DNA of 64,000 bases from Oceanospirillaceae bacterium (GCA_002724925.1 PBQA01000033.1:215608-279607); one strand, 5' to 3'; positions 48,248 to 58,492 are shown, numbered from the stretch's first letter. The notes: generated by a model not told the origin, from the sequence alone. Program-made: numbers and translations.

Positions 48248-49231
48248 TTACAGCGCTTCCATCAGGGATGGATCAATGTACTCATCCACCGGTTGCTTCT
48301 CGCCATACACATCGTTTGCAAGATTAAATGCATCGGCGATTTCACCTGAGCCATAAATCGATTTAAAGCCTTTCGCTTTTTCCATAAATGGCAGTGCTTC
48401 TTCTAAGGTCAGGATTTTGGTGCCGTCGATAAAGCCTTTATATTCAGACGGTGGAATGCCCACGCGTGCCGCCATAATGCTGATGGCTTCATCACGGGTT
48501 TCAGGATCTTTCAGGTAATCAACCGCCATGTACCAGACTTTGATCACTTTCATCCACTCCGCACGATTCGCCGCGAGACTCTGCGGAGAAACTGCCAACA
48601 CGTCATAGATCAGGCCCGGTTCATCTTCACTGGAGTAAATGCGTTTCGAACCCGGAACCAGATTCAGTGCCTGACCAGAACTTGGCTGCCAGGCAACAAT
48701 GGCATCCACCTGACCAGAAGCCAGAACCTGAGGCGTTTCGTTGGTCGGTACGTTCACCAGTTCAACGTCAGTTTCTTTCATGCCCGCTTTTTCAAGCGCG
48801 TTCAGCAGAAGCAGATGGCCAACAAAACCAATCTCAACGCCAACTTTCTTACCTTTCAGTTCTTCAATCGTACTGATACCGGCAGCAGCAACCACCATGT
48901 CATTACCATTGCTGTAGTCGTTGACCAGGATCGTGACGTTTTTCGCGCCGGTCGAACCCGTTACCAGTGCATCACCGTTGGTCATTGAAACAGCGTCCAG
49001 CTGACCCGCTGCGAAGGCATCCATACTGGCGACGTAGTCGAACCACTCGAACTGAACCTCAACACCTTCTTCTTCGAACATGCCCTTCTCAAGCGCAATC
49101 TCCCAGGCTACCCAGCCCGGCCAATCGCTGTAACCGATCTTAAGTGGTTCTGCGACAGCACTTGCCACACTCATCAGACCTGCACAGACAACAGAGACTG
49201 CACCTGCAATAAACTTCTTTCTGATCGCCAT
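48248..49231 (-). CDS. ABC transporter substrate-binding protein (NMT1/THI5-like)
   Basis: A 327-residue periplasmic protein. Signal peptide ends SVASAVAEP (cleavage near 28). The domain opens [27 protein letters not shown] and has the family's [11 protein letters not shown] and [18 protein letters not shown]. The ATG at 49231 was chosen because GGGGA lies 7 bases upstream and it begins the signal peptide; the codon at 49273 leaves an unlikely N-terminus. First gene of the divergent operon. Confidence 0.92.
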   Translation of the reverse strand: MAIRKKFIAGAVSVVCAGLMSVASAVAEPLKIGYSDWPGWVAWEIALEKGMFEEEGVEVQFEWFDYVASMDAFAAGQLDAVSMTNGDALVTGSTGAKNVTILVNDYSNGNDMVVAAAGISTIEELKGKKVGVEIGFVGHLLLLNALEKAGMKETDVELVNVPTNETPQVLASGQVDAIVAWQPSSGQALNLVPGSKRIYSSEDEPGLIYDVLAVSPQSLAANRAEWMKVIKVWYMAVDYLKDPETRDEAISIMAARVGIPPSEYKGFIDGTKILTLEEALPFMEKAKGFKSIYGSGEIADAFNLANDVYGEKQPVDEYIDPSLMEAL

Positions 49232-49700
49232 AGGATTTCCCCAATGTGGTTGTAGTATTACGGTTTTAATCATTCGTAATATTCACTAGAGCATGGGTTG
49301 TGCCAGCCCGACGTAGAATGACCAAAGACACGGCTGCATCCGCACCGGTAATCCACCCCGCTCTTCCTGAAAGTGCAACTGAAAGCGCCGTCAGTCGGGG
49401 CCTTCAGGCTTATGTCAGCTTTGCGTACCGCGCCCGACAGCGACATCGGCTCATCAGCAGACCTTACGAAATCCAATGCAACAGAAGCGCACCACCAGGT
49501 TGCAGGCAGGCAAATTCAAAGCACCAGAATCGACCACTGAGTCATATTCAAAGCCATGAAAGTGCACCAGACCGGGCTTGATTTCCGTGCTTCAGCGCGT
49601 TATCAATATAAATAGACATCTGGCACGGCAATCGCTTAGTCAGTTGTACCTACGCTTTGAAAGGCAACGCACATAAACATGCAGAAAAACATGTGCTGCT
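49232..49700. other. intergenic region left of the riboswitch, leader of the transporter operon
   Basis: About 470 bases without a gene I can support. It must hold the minus-strand promoter of the transporter operon. I looked for a second ykkC core on the minus strand (CTAGGGTTCCG, GCCCGGGAG) and did not find it. Short stems exist but no recognised RNA family; it contains no long ORF with a good start. Confidence 0.6.
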
Positions 49701-49707
49701 GCCACAA

Positions 49708-49850
49708 TAAGGGCACTAGGGTTCCGGCAGGTCTGTTCTGATACGTAAAAGTACTTAGAAGAGAGAACACCAGCGACTGGACCGAGAGTGACCGACCTCC
49801 AGCGGCGTACTGGCAGGTTACACGGCGGGATAAAAGCCCGGGAGATCAGA
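49708..49850 (+). promoter_or_regulatory. guanidine-I (ykkC) riboswitch
   Basis: The conserved core elements are present in order: CTAGGGTTCCG (49716-49726), ACTGGACCGAGAG (49776-49788; usual ACTGGTCCGAGAG, one base changed), ACACGGCGGGA (about 49820-49830) and AAAGCCCGGGAGA (49832-49845). This is the guanidine-I aptamer, which turns on guanidine detoxification or use. It lies on the plus strand 130 bases before the DUF1989/carboxylase operon. A weak hairpin AACGT/ACGTT (49852-49868) followed by T lies just after it and may be part of the expression platform. Confidence 0.93.
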
Positions 49851-49915
49851 CAACGTACTGCCCACGTTTTAATGAGCAGCGTTTATGAATCCGTGAACTT
49901 GCAGGAGCCCGCACC

Positions 49916-49993
49916 ATGACAAAACCTCATTTCCTTTTATCAATGATTTCCGCGCCCCACGTGTCTGCGCGTACAGGAGTCCTTTATGTCTGA
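49916..49993 (+). CDS. possible 25-residue upstream ORF in the riboswitch leader
   Basis: ATG at 49916 preceded by AGGAG at 8 bases opens a 25-codon frame (MTKPHFLLSMISAPHVSART then GVLYV) ending at TGA 49991-49993. The stop overlaps the first eight bases of the next gene, so ribosomes finishing it could restart at 49986. It may couple translation to the riboswitch; no homologue is known to me. Confidence 0.4.
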   Translation: MTKPHFLLSMISAPHVSARTGVLYV

Positions 49994-50717
49994 ATTTCAG
50001 TATGGTGACACTATTTACGAAGACACCCTCGGTGGTGGATGCCACTGGTCGATGCGTGTAAAGAAAGGCACGCTGTTAACACTGACGGATGTTAAAGGCG
50101 GAGCCAATCTTGGGGTGCTATTTTTTAACCCGGAAAACCTCCTTGAAAAATACAATGCACCCGACACATTAAAGGGTCAGCACACCTTTAAGCTAACCCG
50201 TGGTCATTGCCTGTATTCAGACATGGGGCGCATTTTTGCGTCCATCGTTGAAGACGACTGCGGCTGGCACGACACCGTATGCGGTAACCTGAATAAAGAC
50301 ATGCTACAGAAAAAATGGTCACTGAAAACCTATCAGGAAGCCTTGAACGGCTGGACCCAGAACGGCTATGACGCCTTCCTCGTCGAGCTGGCGAAGTACG
50401 GTCTTACCCGCAAAGACATGGCCGCCAACCTGAATCTCTTCAGCAAAATCAGCACCGACGCCGAAGGCAATATGCAGTACAGCGAAGGCTCAAAAGCGGG
50501 TGACAAAATCGTGCTGCGCTTCGAAATGGACACCTTGGTCGTTATGCACACCTGCCCTCATCCATTGAGTACCGCTGAAGAATATCCGGTACGCCCGGTG
50601 CACTATGCCATCGCTCAGGCGAAACCCGTCGAGGCTGATGATGAATGCATGAACTCCCGCCCTGAAAACCAGCGTGGATTTAAGAACAACGCCATCTACC
50701 AGTTTATGGGTCAATAA
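49986..50717 (+). CDS. DUF1989 / urea carboxylase-associated protein 2: carboxyguanidine deiminase subunit
   Basis: A 243-residue DUF1989 protein. The metal/active-site region has [12 protein letters not shown] (about residue 92) and the late Cys/His pair HTCPHPL. Published work on guanidine-I-linked operons showed the two DUF1989 proteins form carboxyguanidine deiminase, converting carboxyguanidine to allophanate plus ammonia. It lies 12 bases before its paralogue. AGGAG lies 6 bases before the ATG. Confidence 0.9.
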   Translation: MSEFQYGDTIYEDTLGGGCHWSMRVKKGTLLTLTDVKGGANLGVLFFNPENLLEKYNAPDTLKGQHTFKLTRGHCLYSDMGRIFASIVEDDCGWHDTVCGNLNKDMLQKKWSLKTYQEALNGWTQNGYDAFLVELAKYGLTRKDMAANLNLFSKISTDAEGNMQYSEGSKAGDKIVLRFEMDTLVVMHTCPHPLSTAEEYPVRPVHYAIAQAKPVEADDECMNSRPENQRGFKNNAIYQFMGQ

Positions 50718-50728
50718 GGAGTCGCATC

Positions 50729-51367
50729 ATGATTAAAGAAAGCCAACTCAACGTAAACGTTGCCGTCTTCCGCCAGACAGTTCCAGCAGGGGACTACTTC
50801 CTGCACCCTATAGAAAAAGGTCAGACATTCCGGATTCTCGATCTCGAAGGTAATCAGGCAGCCGATACTCTGTTTTACAACGCCGATGAAGTTTCTGAAC
50901 GCTATAGCGCTATGGATACCATTCGCGCCCAAGGAAACGTCTACCTCACGGCTGGCACCGTGCTTCGCTCCAACGAAGACCGCCCTATGTTAACGATTAC
51001 TGCTGACACCTGTGGTCGACACGATACCCTAGGTGGTGCCTGCGCAACCGAATCCAATACAGTGCGTTATTCGCTCGAAAAGAAATGCATGCACGCCTGT
51101 CGCGATAGCTGGATGCTGGCGATTAACGAAAACGAAGAATACGGCCTGAGCAAGTCAGACATTACCCATAACATTAACTTCTTTATGAACGTACCTGTGA
51201 CGCCGGAAGGTGGGCTGACGTTCGAAGACGGTATTTCTGGTGCCGGTAAATACGTCGAAATGCGCGCTGATATGAATATTCTCGTACTGATTTCCAACTG
51301 CCCGCAGCTGAATAACCCGTGTAACGGCTACAACCCGACACCGGTTGAAGTACTGATCTGGGAGTAA
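50729..51367 (+). CDS. DUF1989 / urea carboxylase-associated protein 1: carboxyguanidine deiminase subunit
   Basis: A 212-residue paralogue of the preceding protein, sharing the pattern [33 protein letters not shown] and the late [18 protein letters not shown]. It is expected to form the heteromeric deiminase with its neighbour. The order DUF1989-long, DUF1989-short, carboxylase is the common riboswitch-linked order. Stop and next start are 2 bases apart. Confidence 0.9.
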   Translation: MIKESQLNVNVAVFRQTVPAGDYFLHPIEKGQTFRILDLEGNQAADTLFYNADEVSERYSAMDTIRAQGNVYLTAGTVLRSNEDRPMLTITADTCGRHDTLGGACATESNTVRYSLEKKCMHACRDSWMLAINENEEYGLSKSDITHNINFFMNVPVTPEGGLTFEDGISGAGKYVEMRADMNILVLISNCPQLNNPCNGYNPTPVEVLIWE

Positions 51368-51369
51368 TT

Positions 51370-54300
51370 ATGTTTAACAAAGTATTGATTGCTAACCGGG
51401 GTGCCATTGCCGTGCGTGTCATGCGCACACTGAAAGCACTCGGTGTGACTCCCGTGGTGATTTATCACGAGGCTGACAAACACTCGCTGCATGTTCAGCA
51501 GGCAGAAGAATCCTACTCCTTGGGTAGTGGCAGCGTTGCCGACACCTACCTGAACCAGGAAAAAATCCTGGGCATTGCGAAAGACAGCGGTGCTCAGGCC
51601 ATCCACCCTGGCTACGGCTTCTTAAGTGAAAACGCCGGATTTTCTGATGCCTGCGAAAAAGCAGGTGTCGTATTCCTTGGGCCGACCGGCCAACAGATGC
51701 TGGAGTTCGGTTTAAAGCACAGTGCCCGTGCGCTAGCACAACAAGCCAACGTTCCGCTTCTTCCAGGCACTGAGCTTCTGACTGACCTGAGCGAAGCAAA
51801 AGCAGAAGCCACACGCATCGGCTACCCAGTAATGCTGAAAAGCACCGCCGGTGGCGGCGGTATCGGTATGCAGCTCTGTTACACCGAAGCAGAGCTGGTG
51901 AACGCTTTTGATTCGGTAAAACGTCTCAGCGCCAATAACTTCTCGAACGATGGCGTCTTTCTCGAAAAATTTGTCGAGCGCGCCCGCCATATTGAAGTTC
52001 AGATTTTTGGTGACGGTAAAGGTACGGTAGCAGCACTTGGTGAGCGGGACTGCTCATTGCAACGTCGTAATCAGAAAGTCATTGAAGAAACACCGGCACC
52101 CCGTATTTCAGAGGCAGTCCGCACTGCCCTGCATGAGACAGCGAAACGTTTAGGCGAAAGCGTAAATTACCGCAGTGCAGGCACAGTAGAATTTATTTAC
52201 GACGAATCCAGCGAGTCATTTTATTTCCTCGAAGTGAATACCCGCTTACAGGTTGAGCACGGTGTCACCGAAGAAGTCTTTGGCGTCGACCTGGTCGAGT
52301 GGATGGTGCGACTCGGTGCTGGCGACGAGTTGCCGTTAAACAAAGAACGTACGCCCAAAGGCCACAGCATTCAGGCGCGTATTTATGCCGAAGATCCGGT
52401 AAAAAACTTCCAGCCTTGTGCCGGTCTTTTAAGCCGGGTGGATTGGCAAGCCAAAGCCACGGATGGAATGCGCACTCGGATCGACACCTGGGTTGAGAGC
52501 GGCACACAGGTGCCAGCATTGTTTGACCCTATGCTGGCAAAAGTTATCGTTACCGCCGATGATCGCGCTTCAGCGATTCAGGGGCTTGCAGAGACTCTCG
52601 ACCAATCTGAACTATACGGCATCGAAACCAACCTGCTTTACCTGAAGTCGATTCTAAAAGACGAAGAAGTAAAAGCCGGATTGGTCTGGACGCAGAAACT
52701 GAACAAAATGCAGTTCTCCGACCCAGCCATTGATGTGATCAGCGGTGGTACTCAAACCACCGTTCAGGATGTTCCCGGACGTATTGGCCACTGGGACGTG
52801 GGTATTCCGCCGTCAGGCCCATTCGACGAATATTCTTTCCGCTTAGGTAATCGTCTGCTTGGTAATAGCGAAGATTGCGCAGGTCTGGAAATCACCTTAA
52901 AAGGCCCGGTGCTTGTCTTCCAGAAAGCCACCCAGATTATTCTGACGGGGGCAGAAACGAGTGCCGAACTGACAAGCGATAGTAAAACAACCAGCATCGC
53001 GTTTAATCAGGTCATCGAAGTGAAACAAGGTGATCAGCTTGATTGCGGCACAGTCACCGGAGCGGGTGCACGGGCTTATCTTCTGGTGGCGGGCGGAATT
53101 CAATGCCCTGAATATCTAGGCTCTCGCTCGACCTTTACGCTCGGTCAGTTTGGCGGGCATAACGGCCGGGCACTTCTGCCCGGTGATGTACTGCATCTGA
53201 CCGAAGGTCACACCACCGTTGAGCCAGTCGAAACCGCCAGCAACCTGCTGCCTGATATCGGCAATGAATGGCAGCTTCGTGTGATCTACGGCCCTCACGG
53301 GGCACCGGATTTTTTCACACAAAACGATATTGATGAATTCTTTGCGGCAAACTGGGAAGTTCATTTTAATTCCAGCCGCACAGGTGTGCGCTTAATCGGC
53401 CCTAAACCCGAATGGGCACGTAATGATGGCGGCGAAGCCGGTCTGCATCCATCCAATATCCACGACAACGCCTATGCCATTGGCGCGGTGGACTTTACCG
53501 GTGATATGCCGGTCATTCTCGGCCCGGATGGCCCAAGTCTGGGAGGTTTTGTTTGTCCGGTTACGGTCATTCAGGCTGACCTGTGGAAACTCGGCCAATT
53601 AAAAGCTGGGGATAAAATCCGCTTTACACCCGTCAGCCATGACACCGCAGTCAACCTGCGTGCAGAACAAATAAACCAGTTAAATACACTGGAATACGCC
53701 CCCTCAAACGTAAGTGAGTATTTACCTGAGTCACCGGTATTAAATACCATTGATACCGACAATCATCCGACGGGTGTTGTTTATCGTCCCGCCGGTGATA
53801 ATTATCTGCTGATTGAATACGGGCCGTTGCAGTTAGATATCCGTCTGCGCTTTCGTGTTCATGCCTTAATGGAGTCCTTGCAGAAAAAGAACCTGACGGG
53901 TGTGATAGAAATGACGCCGGGTATCCGCTCGCTGCAGATTCACTACGACAGTCTGGCATTAAAGCAAAGCGATCTGCTTGATCTTCTGATAAAAGAAGAA
54001 GGCGCACTGGGTGATCTGAAAAATGCCGAAGTACCTTCACGCACCGTCTGGCTGCCATTGTCGTGGAATGATATCGCCTGCCAGCAGGCCGTTGATAAAT
54101 ACGTAAAATCCGTACGCGCCGATGCGCCCTGGTGCCCGGATAATATCGAGTTTATTCGTCGTATTAACGGACTTGACTCCGTCGACGAGGTTAAAAAAAT
54201 CGTCTTCGATGCCAGCTATCTGGTGATGGGACTGGGCGACGTGTATCTCGGTGCACCGGTCGCAACACCGGTAGACCCTCGTCACCGCCTAGTAACAACC

Positions 54301-54975
54301 AAATACAACCCGGCACGAACCTGGACGGCGGAAAACTCCGTCGGCATTGGTGGTGCCTATATGTGTGTTTACGGCATGGAGGGCCCCGGTGGCTATCAGT
54401 TTGTCGGGCGTACTCTGCAAATGTGGAATCGCTACAAACAAACCCGTGAGTTTACCAAGCCTTGGTTGTTACGCTTTTTCGATAAAATCCGCTTCTACGA
54501 AGTCAGCCACGATGAACTGACGGGTATTCGTGAAAATTTCCCACACGGGCAGTATCCGATCAGAATTGAAGAGGATACTTTCAACCTTGACGAGTACGAA
54601 CGCTTTCTGAGCGACAACGCCGAAGGCATCAGTGCCTTCCAGACGCATCGCCAGCGCGCCTTCCAGACCGAACTCGAAGACTGGAAAGCCAAAGGCTTGC
54701 TGCGTTTTGAGTCCGATACCGGAGCCATCGAAGAGAGCGACGAGCGTGAACTTGAAAGCGGCGAATTCGCCGTCGAAAGCCATGTCTCGGGCAATGTCTG
54801 GCAGGTGTTTGTGGAGCCCGGGCAGAACGTCAAGGCCGGGCAACCGCTAATGGTGCTCGAATCCATGAAAATGGAGATTGAAGTCACCGCCCACAAAGAC
54901 GGCACCGTTGTCGAGCTTCTGAAAGAAGCCGGTAAAGGTGTGGCTCCGGGCCAGATGCTGGTCGTTTTGAAATAA
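51370..54975 (+). CDS. guanidine carboxylase (annotated family: urea carboxylase)
   Basis: A 1201-residue biotin enzyme. Domains: biotin carboxylase (1 to about 450; ATP loop KSTAGGGGIGMQ, EVNTRLQVEHGVTEEV), carboxyltransferase halves KipA-like (about 460-760) and KipI-like (about 790-1000), and a C-terminal biotinyl domain with VLESMKMEIE, Lys1167 being the biotinylated residue. Homologues under ykkC control prefer guanidine over urea; here the riboswitch and two DUF1989 genes indicate guanidine. ATP and bicarbonate are co-substrates. Confidence 0.92.
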   Translation: MFNKVLIANRGAIAVRVMRTLKALGVTPVVIYHEADKHSLHVQQAEESYSLGSGSVADTYLNQEKILGIAKDSGAQAIHPGYGFLSENAGFSDACEKAGVVFLGPTGQQMLEFGLKHSARALAQQANVPLLPGTELLTDLSEAKAEATRIGYPVMLKSTAGGGGIGMQLCYTEAELVNAFDSVKRLSANNFSNDGVFLEKFVERARHIEVQIFGDGKGTVAALGERDCSLQRRNQKVIEETPAPRISEAVRTALHETAKRLGESVNYRSAGTVEFIYDESSESFYFLEVNTRLQVEHGVTEEVFGVDLVEWMVRLGAGDELPLNKERTPKGHSIQARIYAEDPVKNFQPCAGLLSRVDWQAKATDGMRTRIDTWVESGTQVPALFDPMLAKVIVTADDRASAIQGLAETLDQSELYGIETNLLYLKSILKDEEVKAGLVWTQKLNKMQFSDPAIDVISGGTQTTVQDVPGRIGHWDVGIPPSGPFDEYSFRLGNRLLGNSEDCAGLEITLKGPVLVFQKATQIILTGAETSAELTSDSKTTSIAFNQVIEVKQGDQLDCGTVTGAGARAYLLVAGGIQCPEYLGSRSTFTLGQFGGHNGRALLPGDVLHLTEGHTTVEPVETASNLLPDIGNEWQLRVIYGPHGAPDFFTQNDIDEFFAANWEVHFNSSRTGVRLIGPKPEWARNDGGEAGLHPSNIHDNAYAIGAVDFTGDMPVILGPDGPSLGGFVCPVTVIQADLWKLGQLKAGDKIRFTPVSHDTAVNLRAEQINQLNTLEYAPSNVSEYLPESPVLNTIDTDNHPTGVVYRPAGDNYLLIEYGPLQLDIRLRFRVHALMESLQKKNLTGVIEMTPGIRSLQIHYDSLALKQSDLLDLLIKEEGALGDLKNAEVPSRTVWLPLSWNDIACQQAVDKYVKSVRADAPWCPDNIEFIRRINGLDSVDEVKKIVFDASYLVMGLGDVYLGAPVATPVDPRHRLVTTKYNPARTWTAENSVGIGGAYMCVYGMEGPGGYQFVGRTLQMWNRYKQTREFTKPWLLRFFDKIRFYEVSHDELTGIRENFPHGQYPIRIEEDTFNLDEYERFLSDNAEGISAFQTHRQRAFQTELEDWKAKGLLRFESDTGAIEESDERELESGEFAVESHVSGNVWQVFVEPGQNVKAGQPLMVLESMKMEIEVTAHKDGTVVELLKEAGKGVAPGQMLVVLK

Positions 54976-54994
54976 TAACCCTGCTATACTCATA

Positions 54995-55034
54995 CGCGAC
55001 GTCAGGTAAGCTACTTAGACCTCCTGCCGTCGCG
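54995..55034 (+). terminator. hairpin after the carboxylase gene
   Basis: CGCGACG (54995-55001) and CGTCGCG (55028-55034), with AGG/CCT inside, form a stable stem 20 bases past the carboxylase stop, followed by a short T-rich stretch (CATCCTTTATT). Likely end of the guanidine operon. The remaining leader to the helicase gene (to 55238) holds no other feature I can support. Confidence 0.55.
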
Positions 55035-55238
55035 ACATCCTTTATTGCCTCTTCATCGACACCCGTCTGATCCTGACAATATCTGAATGCCGCACCCGGC
55101 CACTCTCGAACTAACGGCCAATTCGCTGGCTTCAGTCTGATCCGAACACATTTTGTTCTGACTACTGCTGCTTCTGCCCATAAGGGCGACGACTTTTGCT
55201 ACCGGCTTAATGCGGCTGGCAGCATCTATTGGAATATT

Positions 55239-56693
55239 ATGTCCGACACTATAGATACGAATACTGAGATTACCTTTGATGATCTGGCGCTGGCCGAACC
55301 TATCGCCCGTGCCGTAAAAGAAAAAGGCTACACCAAGCCTTCACCGATTCAGGCGAAAGCCATTCCTGTTGTCTTACAGGGCGGCGACCTGCTGGCTTCC
55401 GCACAGACTGGCACCGGCAAAACAGCTGCTTTTACTCTGCCGGTACTGCAACAACTGCTTGATAAGCCGCGTGCGTCTGGCAACCGTGTCAAAGCGCTGG
55501 TACTGACGCCCACCCGCGAACTGGCGGCGCAGATTCTCGATAATGTCGAGATGTACAGCAAACACACTAAAATCCGCTCAACGGTCGTTTTTGGTGGTGT
55601 AAAAATTAACCCACAGATGCAAAAACTGCGAAGCGGTGTGGAAGTACTAGTCGCGACTCCTGGCCGCCTACTCGATCTGCACAGCCAGAATGCGATTAAA
55701 TTTGATGAGCTGGATATTCTGGTGCTTGATGAAGCCGACCGTATGCTCGACATGGGCTTTATTCATGACATCAAACGCATCCTGAAAATACTGCCGACCC
55801 AACGCCAGAACCTGCTGTTTTCTGCGACCTTCTCAGATGAAATCCGTGATTTAGCACAACGTCTGCTGGATAACCCAGCCGAAGTCAGCGTGGCAAAAGA
55901 AAACACCACCAACGCTCAGATTGCGCACAAATTACACCCGGTCGATAAAGCTGCGAAAACACGCCTGCTGAGTCATCTGACCCGCACTCAGAGCTGGGAG
56001 CAGGCACTGGTATTCAGCCGTACTAAACATGGTGCTAATAAACTCGTACGCCTGCTAGAAAAAGACGGCATCAAAGCGGCAGCGATTCATGGCAATAAAA
56101 GTCAGAATCAACGCACTAAAGCACTGGCCGATTTTAAAGACGGTAAGATTACACTGCTGATTGCTACCGATATCGCCGCTCGTGGCATTGATATCCACCA
56201 GCTTCCTCAGGTCGTGAACTATGATCTGCCGAACGTACCGGCAGACTACGTACACCGTATTGGCCGCACGGGTCGTGCGGGTATGCTTGGGCATGCTATT
56301 TCCCTGGTCAGCGCCGATGAAATTGAACAGCTGCAGGATATTGAACGCCTGATTCAGAAGCATATTGATCGTGAACTCATCGACGGCTTTAAACCACAAA
56401 ATCCACTGCCCGAGTCACGAAAGATACTGCCACCCAAGAACAAAAAGCCGAAGAAACCCAAGGCACCTAAAGAGCAGAATCAGGGTAATTCCCAAGCACG
56501 CTTTGGTGGTAACAGAAGTTCTGATGGCAACAGACGCCCTGAAGGGAGCAAAAAGCCAGGCGGAAACAACCGTCCGCGTAATCGGCCGGCTAGCAGCACA
56601 AGCAATAAAAATAGCTCTGCACCATCGTCAGAGACTAAAAAGCCGCAGATAAAAGTGCGTCGTAGCCAACGTCAAAAGGCAGTTGAAGCCTGA
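55239..56693 (+). CDS. rhlE: DEAD-box ATP-dependent RNA helicase, RhlE-type
   Basis: A 484-residue helicase. Q motif ([14 protein letters not shown]), motif [32 protein letters not shown] with [24 protein letters not shown] and [10 protein letters not shown]. The core ends near residue 385; a basic Lys/Pro/Asn-rich tail of about 100 residues follows, typical of RhlE-like proteins that bind structured RNA. A long 5' leader (about 200 bases) fits cold-type regulation, unproven. Confidence 0.93.
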   Translation: MSDTIDTNTEITFDDLALAEPIARAVKEKGYTKPSPIQAKAIPVVLQGGDLLASAQTGTGKTAAFTLPVLQQLLDKPRASGNRVKALVLTPTRELAAQILDNVEMYSKHTKIRSTVVFGGVKINPQMQKLRSGVEVLVATPGRLLDLHSQNAIKFDELDILVLDEADRMLDMGFIHDIKRILKILPTQRQNLLFSATFSDEIRDLAQRLLDNPAEVSVAKENTTNAQIAHKLHPVDKAAKTRLLSHLTRTQSWEQALVFSRTKHGANKLVRLLEKDGIKAAAIHGNKSQNQRTKALADFKDGKITLLIATDIAARGIDIHQLPQVVNYDLPNVPADYVHRIGRTGRAGMLGHAISLVSADEIEQLQDIERLIQKHIDRELIDGFKPQNPLPESRKILPPKNKKPKKPKAPKEQNQGNSQARFGGNRSSDGNRRPEGSKKPGGNNRPRNRPASSTSNKNSSAPSSETKKPQIKVRRSQRQKAVEA

Positions 56694-56853
56694 TATTCTC
56701 CTCTGGGTTGGCCTGATATCCCGTCAGGCCAATCTGCCACCTGTCTAACTACCCCTGCTGCGCCCCCTTCGCTACTGAACAACTAAGCTAATCGGACGGC
56801 ACCTATGAACTGCCGCCCCTAACTTCAGAATCAGCCAGTATTGAAGGACTCCT

Positions 56854-57707
56854 ATGCGCAAACTTATCCTCCCTTTATCGCCAGTCCGATGCTGGCCGCG
56901 TGCGCCGGTGACGATGCCGACTCATCGGACTCAACCACCGTCGTAGCTCCAGAATCTCCGGGCGCAACCTCTCTTGAAGACTGTAGTAACGTCAGTCTCA
57001 GTACCACGCGCATCAATGCTGCGGCACGAACCACAGTGAATACCGAGCTTACGTTTGATAATGCTCTCGCCGTATGGCGCATGCCCGTATCTACAGGTCA
57101 GGAGCTCACTGCCGAGATGAACGTGCCTGCGGATAAAGACTACAACATTGCCTTCTTTGACGGCTCAGGCAACAAGCTAGCCTGTGCCGATACAGAGGGC
57201 AATGGTGTCGATGAAACACTGGAATATACCGTCGCCAGTATCAGTGAAATCTGGGTCAAAGTATGGACGCCTGCTCTACCAAGTCGGTCTGCCTTTACAC
57301 TCACCATGGTCACTCCTGTTGCCACAGAAATTACTGACGATGAACCGAACGATACACCGGCTACTGCTCAGGTGGTTTCGGACTCGTTTACGACTGTCGA
57401 CGGAACGCTGGATACGGATAACTCTGACGCTGATGACTATTACAAATACACAGTCAGTGAAGGCGACGTTGTCACAATCAATGCGTCTGCTACTGATGAT
57501 GGGGCGAGTCTGATTTACGTTGCCTTGTCAGACTCAGACAGCACAGTATTAGAGGAGAATGGCGAGCCGGTTGTACATTACTTTGGTGAGAACGAAATGA
57601 GCACGTCCCTTACCTACACGGTACCGGCTGCGACTACCGAAGTGTATGTGTGGATGGCAGCGCAACCAGGAACAGGTAGCTACACACTGGAAGTGCAGAT
57701 CGACTGA
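56854..57707 (+). pseudogene. PPC-domain lipoprotein with a one-base frameshift in the signal peptide
   Basis: The downstream frame (from about 56880) encodes lipobox SPMLAACAGDDADSSD and a mature protein with a bacterial pre-peptidase C-terminal (PPC) domain (DEPNDTPATAQVV; NSDADDYYKYTVSEGD). The plausible start, ATG 56854 with AAGGA 5 bases upstream, gives MRKLILPL in a different frame. One base added in the CCCTTT run (56870-56876) would join them into MRKLILP-x-IASPMLAAC. Without it only an unlikely TTG start at 56841 is left. Sequencing error, phase variation or decay are all possible. Confidence 0.75.
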
Positions 57708-57724
57708 TTGTGAACGAAAGAAAA

Positions 57725-57759
57725 GCCCCCGGATCTGGTGAAGATGCGGGGGCTTTTTT
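57725..57759 (+). terminator. intrinsic terminator
   Basis: GCCCCC (57725-57730) and GGGGGC (57748-57753) with a 17-base loop, followed by six T, 18 bases after the lipoprotein stop. A clear rho-independent terminator for the upstream gene. Confidence 0.92.
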
Positions 57760-57785
57760 ATGCGCTGAGAATTGTCCAGCAGAGC

Positions 57786-58334
57786 TTAGACCTTAAATTC
57801 TCTCACAACAGTCGGACGTATCAACCACCAAATTATTGCCGAATAGATAGCCACAAAAAATACGGAAATACCAAGATATATGCTATTGATTCGTTCAAAA
57901 TCAATCAGTGAATATGAAAAATCTTTAGCTAGATCTTCGGGCACGGAGCCTCTATCGCCAAGCCAGACGATCTCGCTACCTACGTTGTACAGCGTCATTG
58001 CAATTCCAAGAGCAAGCCCAGCCACAAACAGAATCCGAGCCCAGTTCTTTCTTTTCAGAAAATTAATAGAAACGACCAGTACGCATAAAGGAACGGCAAA
58101 GCCGACCAGAAAGATAAAGAGGCTCATATTATCTACTAGCAGCGTGAATATGTATGGAACATCCTGAGGTAGTGCTTCCGAATTCATCATCTGAAACATT
58201 TCTCCAAATACTGACGAAGCGTGAAACATGATGTTCTGTATTAAGCCGAGAAAGGTATGAAAGCCACTTATTATAATTGCGACCCAAGCGATAAGAGTCA
58301 CAAATCGGGAACGAGAGTTTGCATCTAGTGACAA
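57786..58334 (-). CDS. hypothetical four-helix membrane protein
   Basis: A 182-residue protein with four hydrophobic segments (about 12-34, 66-88, 96-120 and 145-170) and short polar loops. No family recognised. The N-terminus is MSLDANSRSRFVTLIAWVA. Converges on the PPC lipoprotein across the terminator. No operon partner. Confidence 0.65.
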   Translation of the reverse strand: MSLDANSRSRFVTLIAWVAIIISGFHTFLGLIQNIMFHASSVFGEMFQMMNSEALPQDVPYIFTLLVDNMSLFIFLVGFAVPLCVLVVSINFLKRKNWARILFVAGLALGIAMTLYNVGSEIVWLGDRGSVPEDLAKDFSYSLIDFERINSIYLGISVFFVAIYSAIIWWLIRPTVVREFKV

Positions 58335-58492
58335 GGTATACTCCTGAGAATCTGTTCTACTTCCGTTGAATGATCAACTATACTATTTAACCGTATACAA
58401 CCATAGCTCAATCATTATCCCACTCTTCGCGAATAGCCTCCGGCTGAATCGCTCCTACACAGGATGTCGGGGATTAGATCTCCTGCACCATT

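Noticed and set aside
49232..49700. A second guanidine riboswitch, or a glycine riboswitch, on the minus strand
   Set aside because: The conserved blocks of ykkC, mini-ykkC and glycine aptamers could not be found; only isolated similar words.
51370..54975. Urea carboxylase acting on urea
   Set aside because: Riboswitch plus DUF1989 pair is the guanidine context; urea use remains possible as a side activity.
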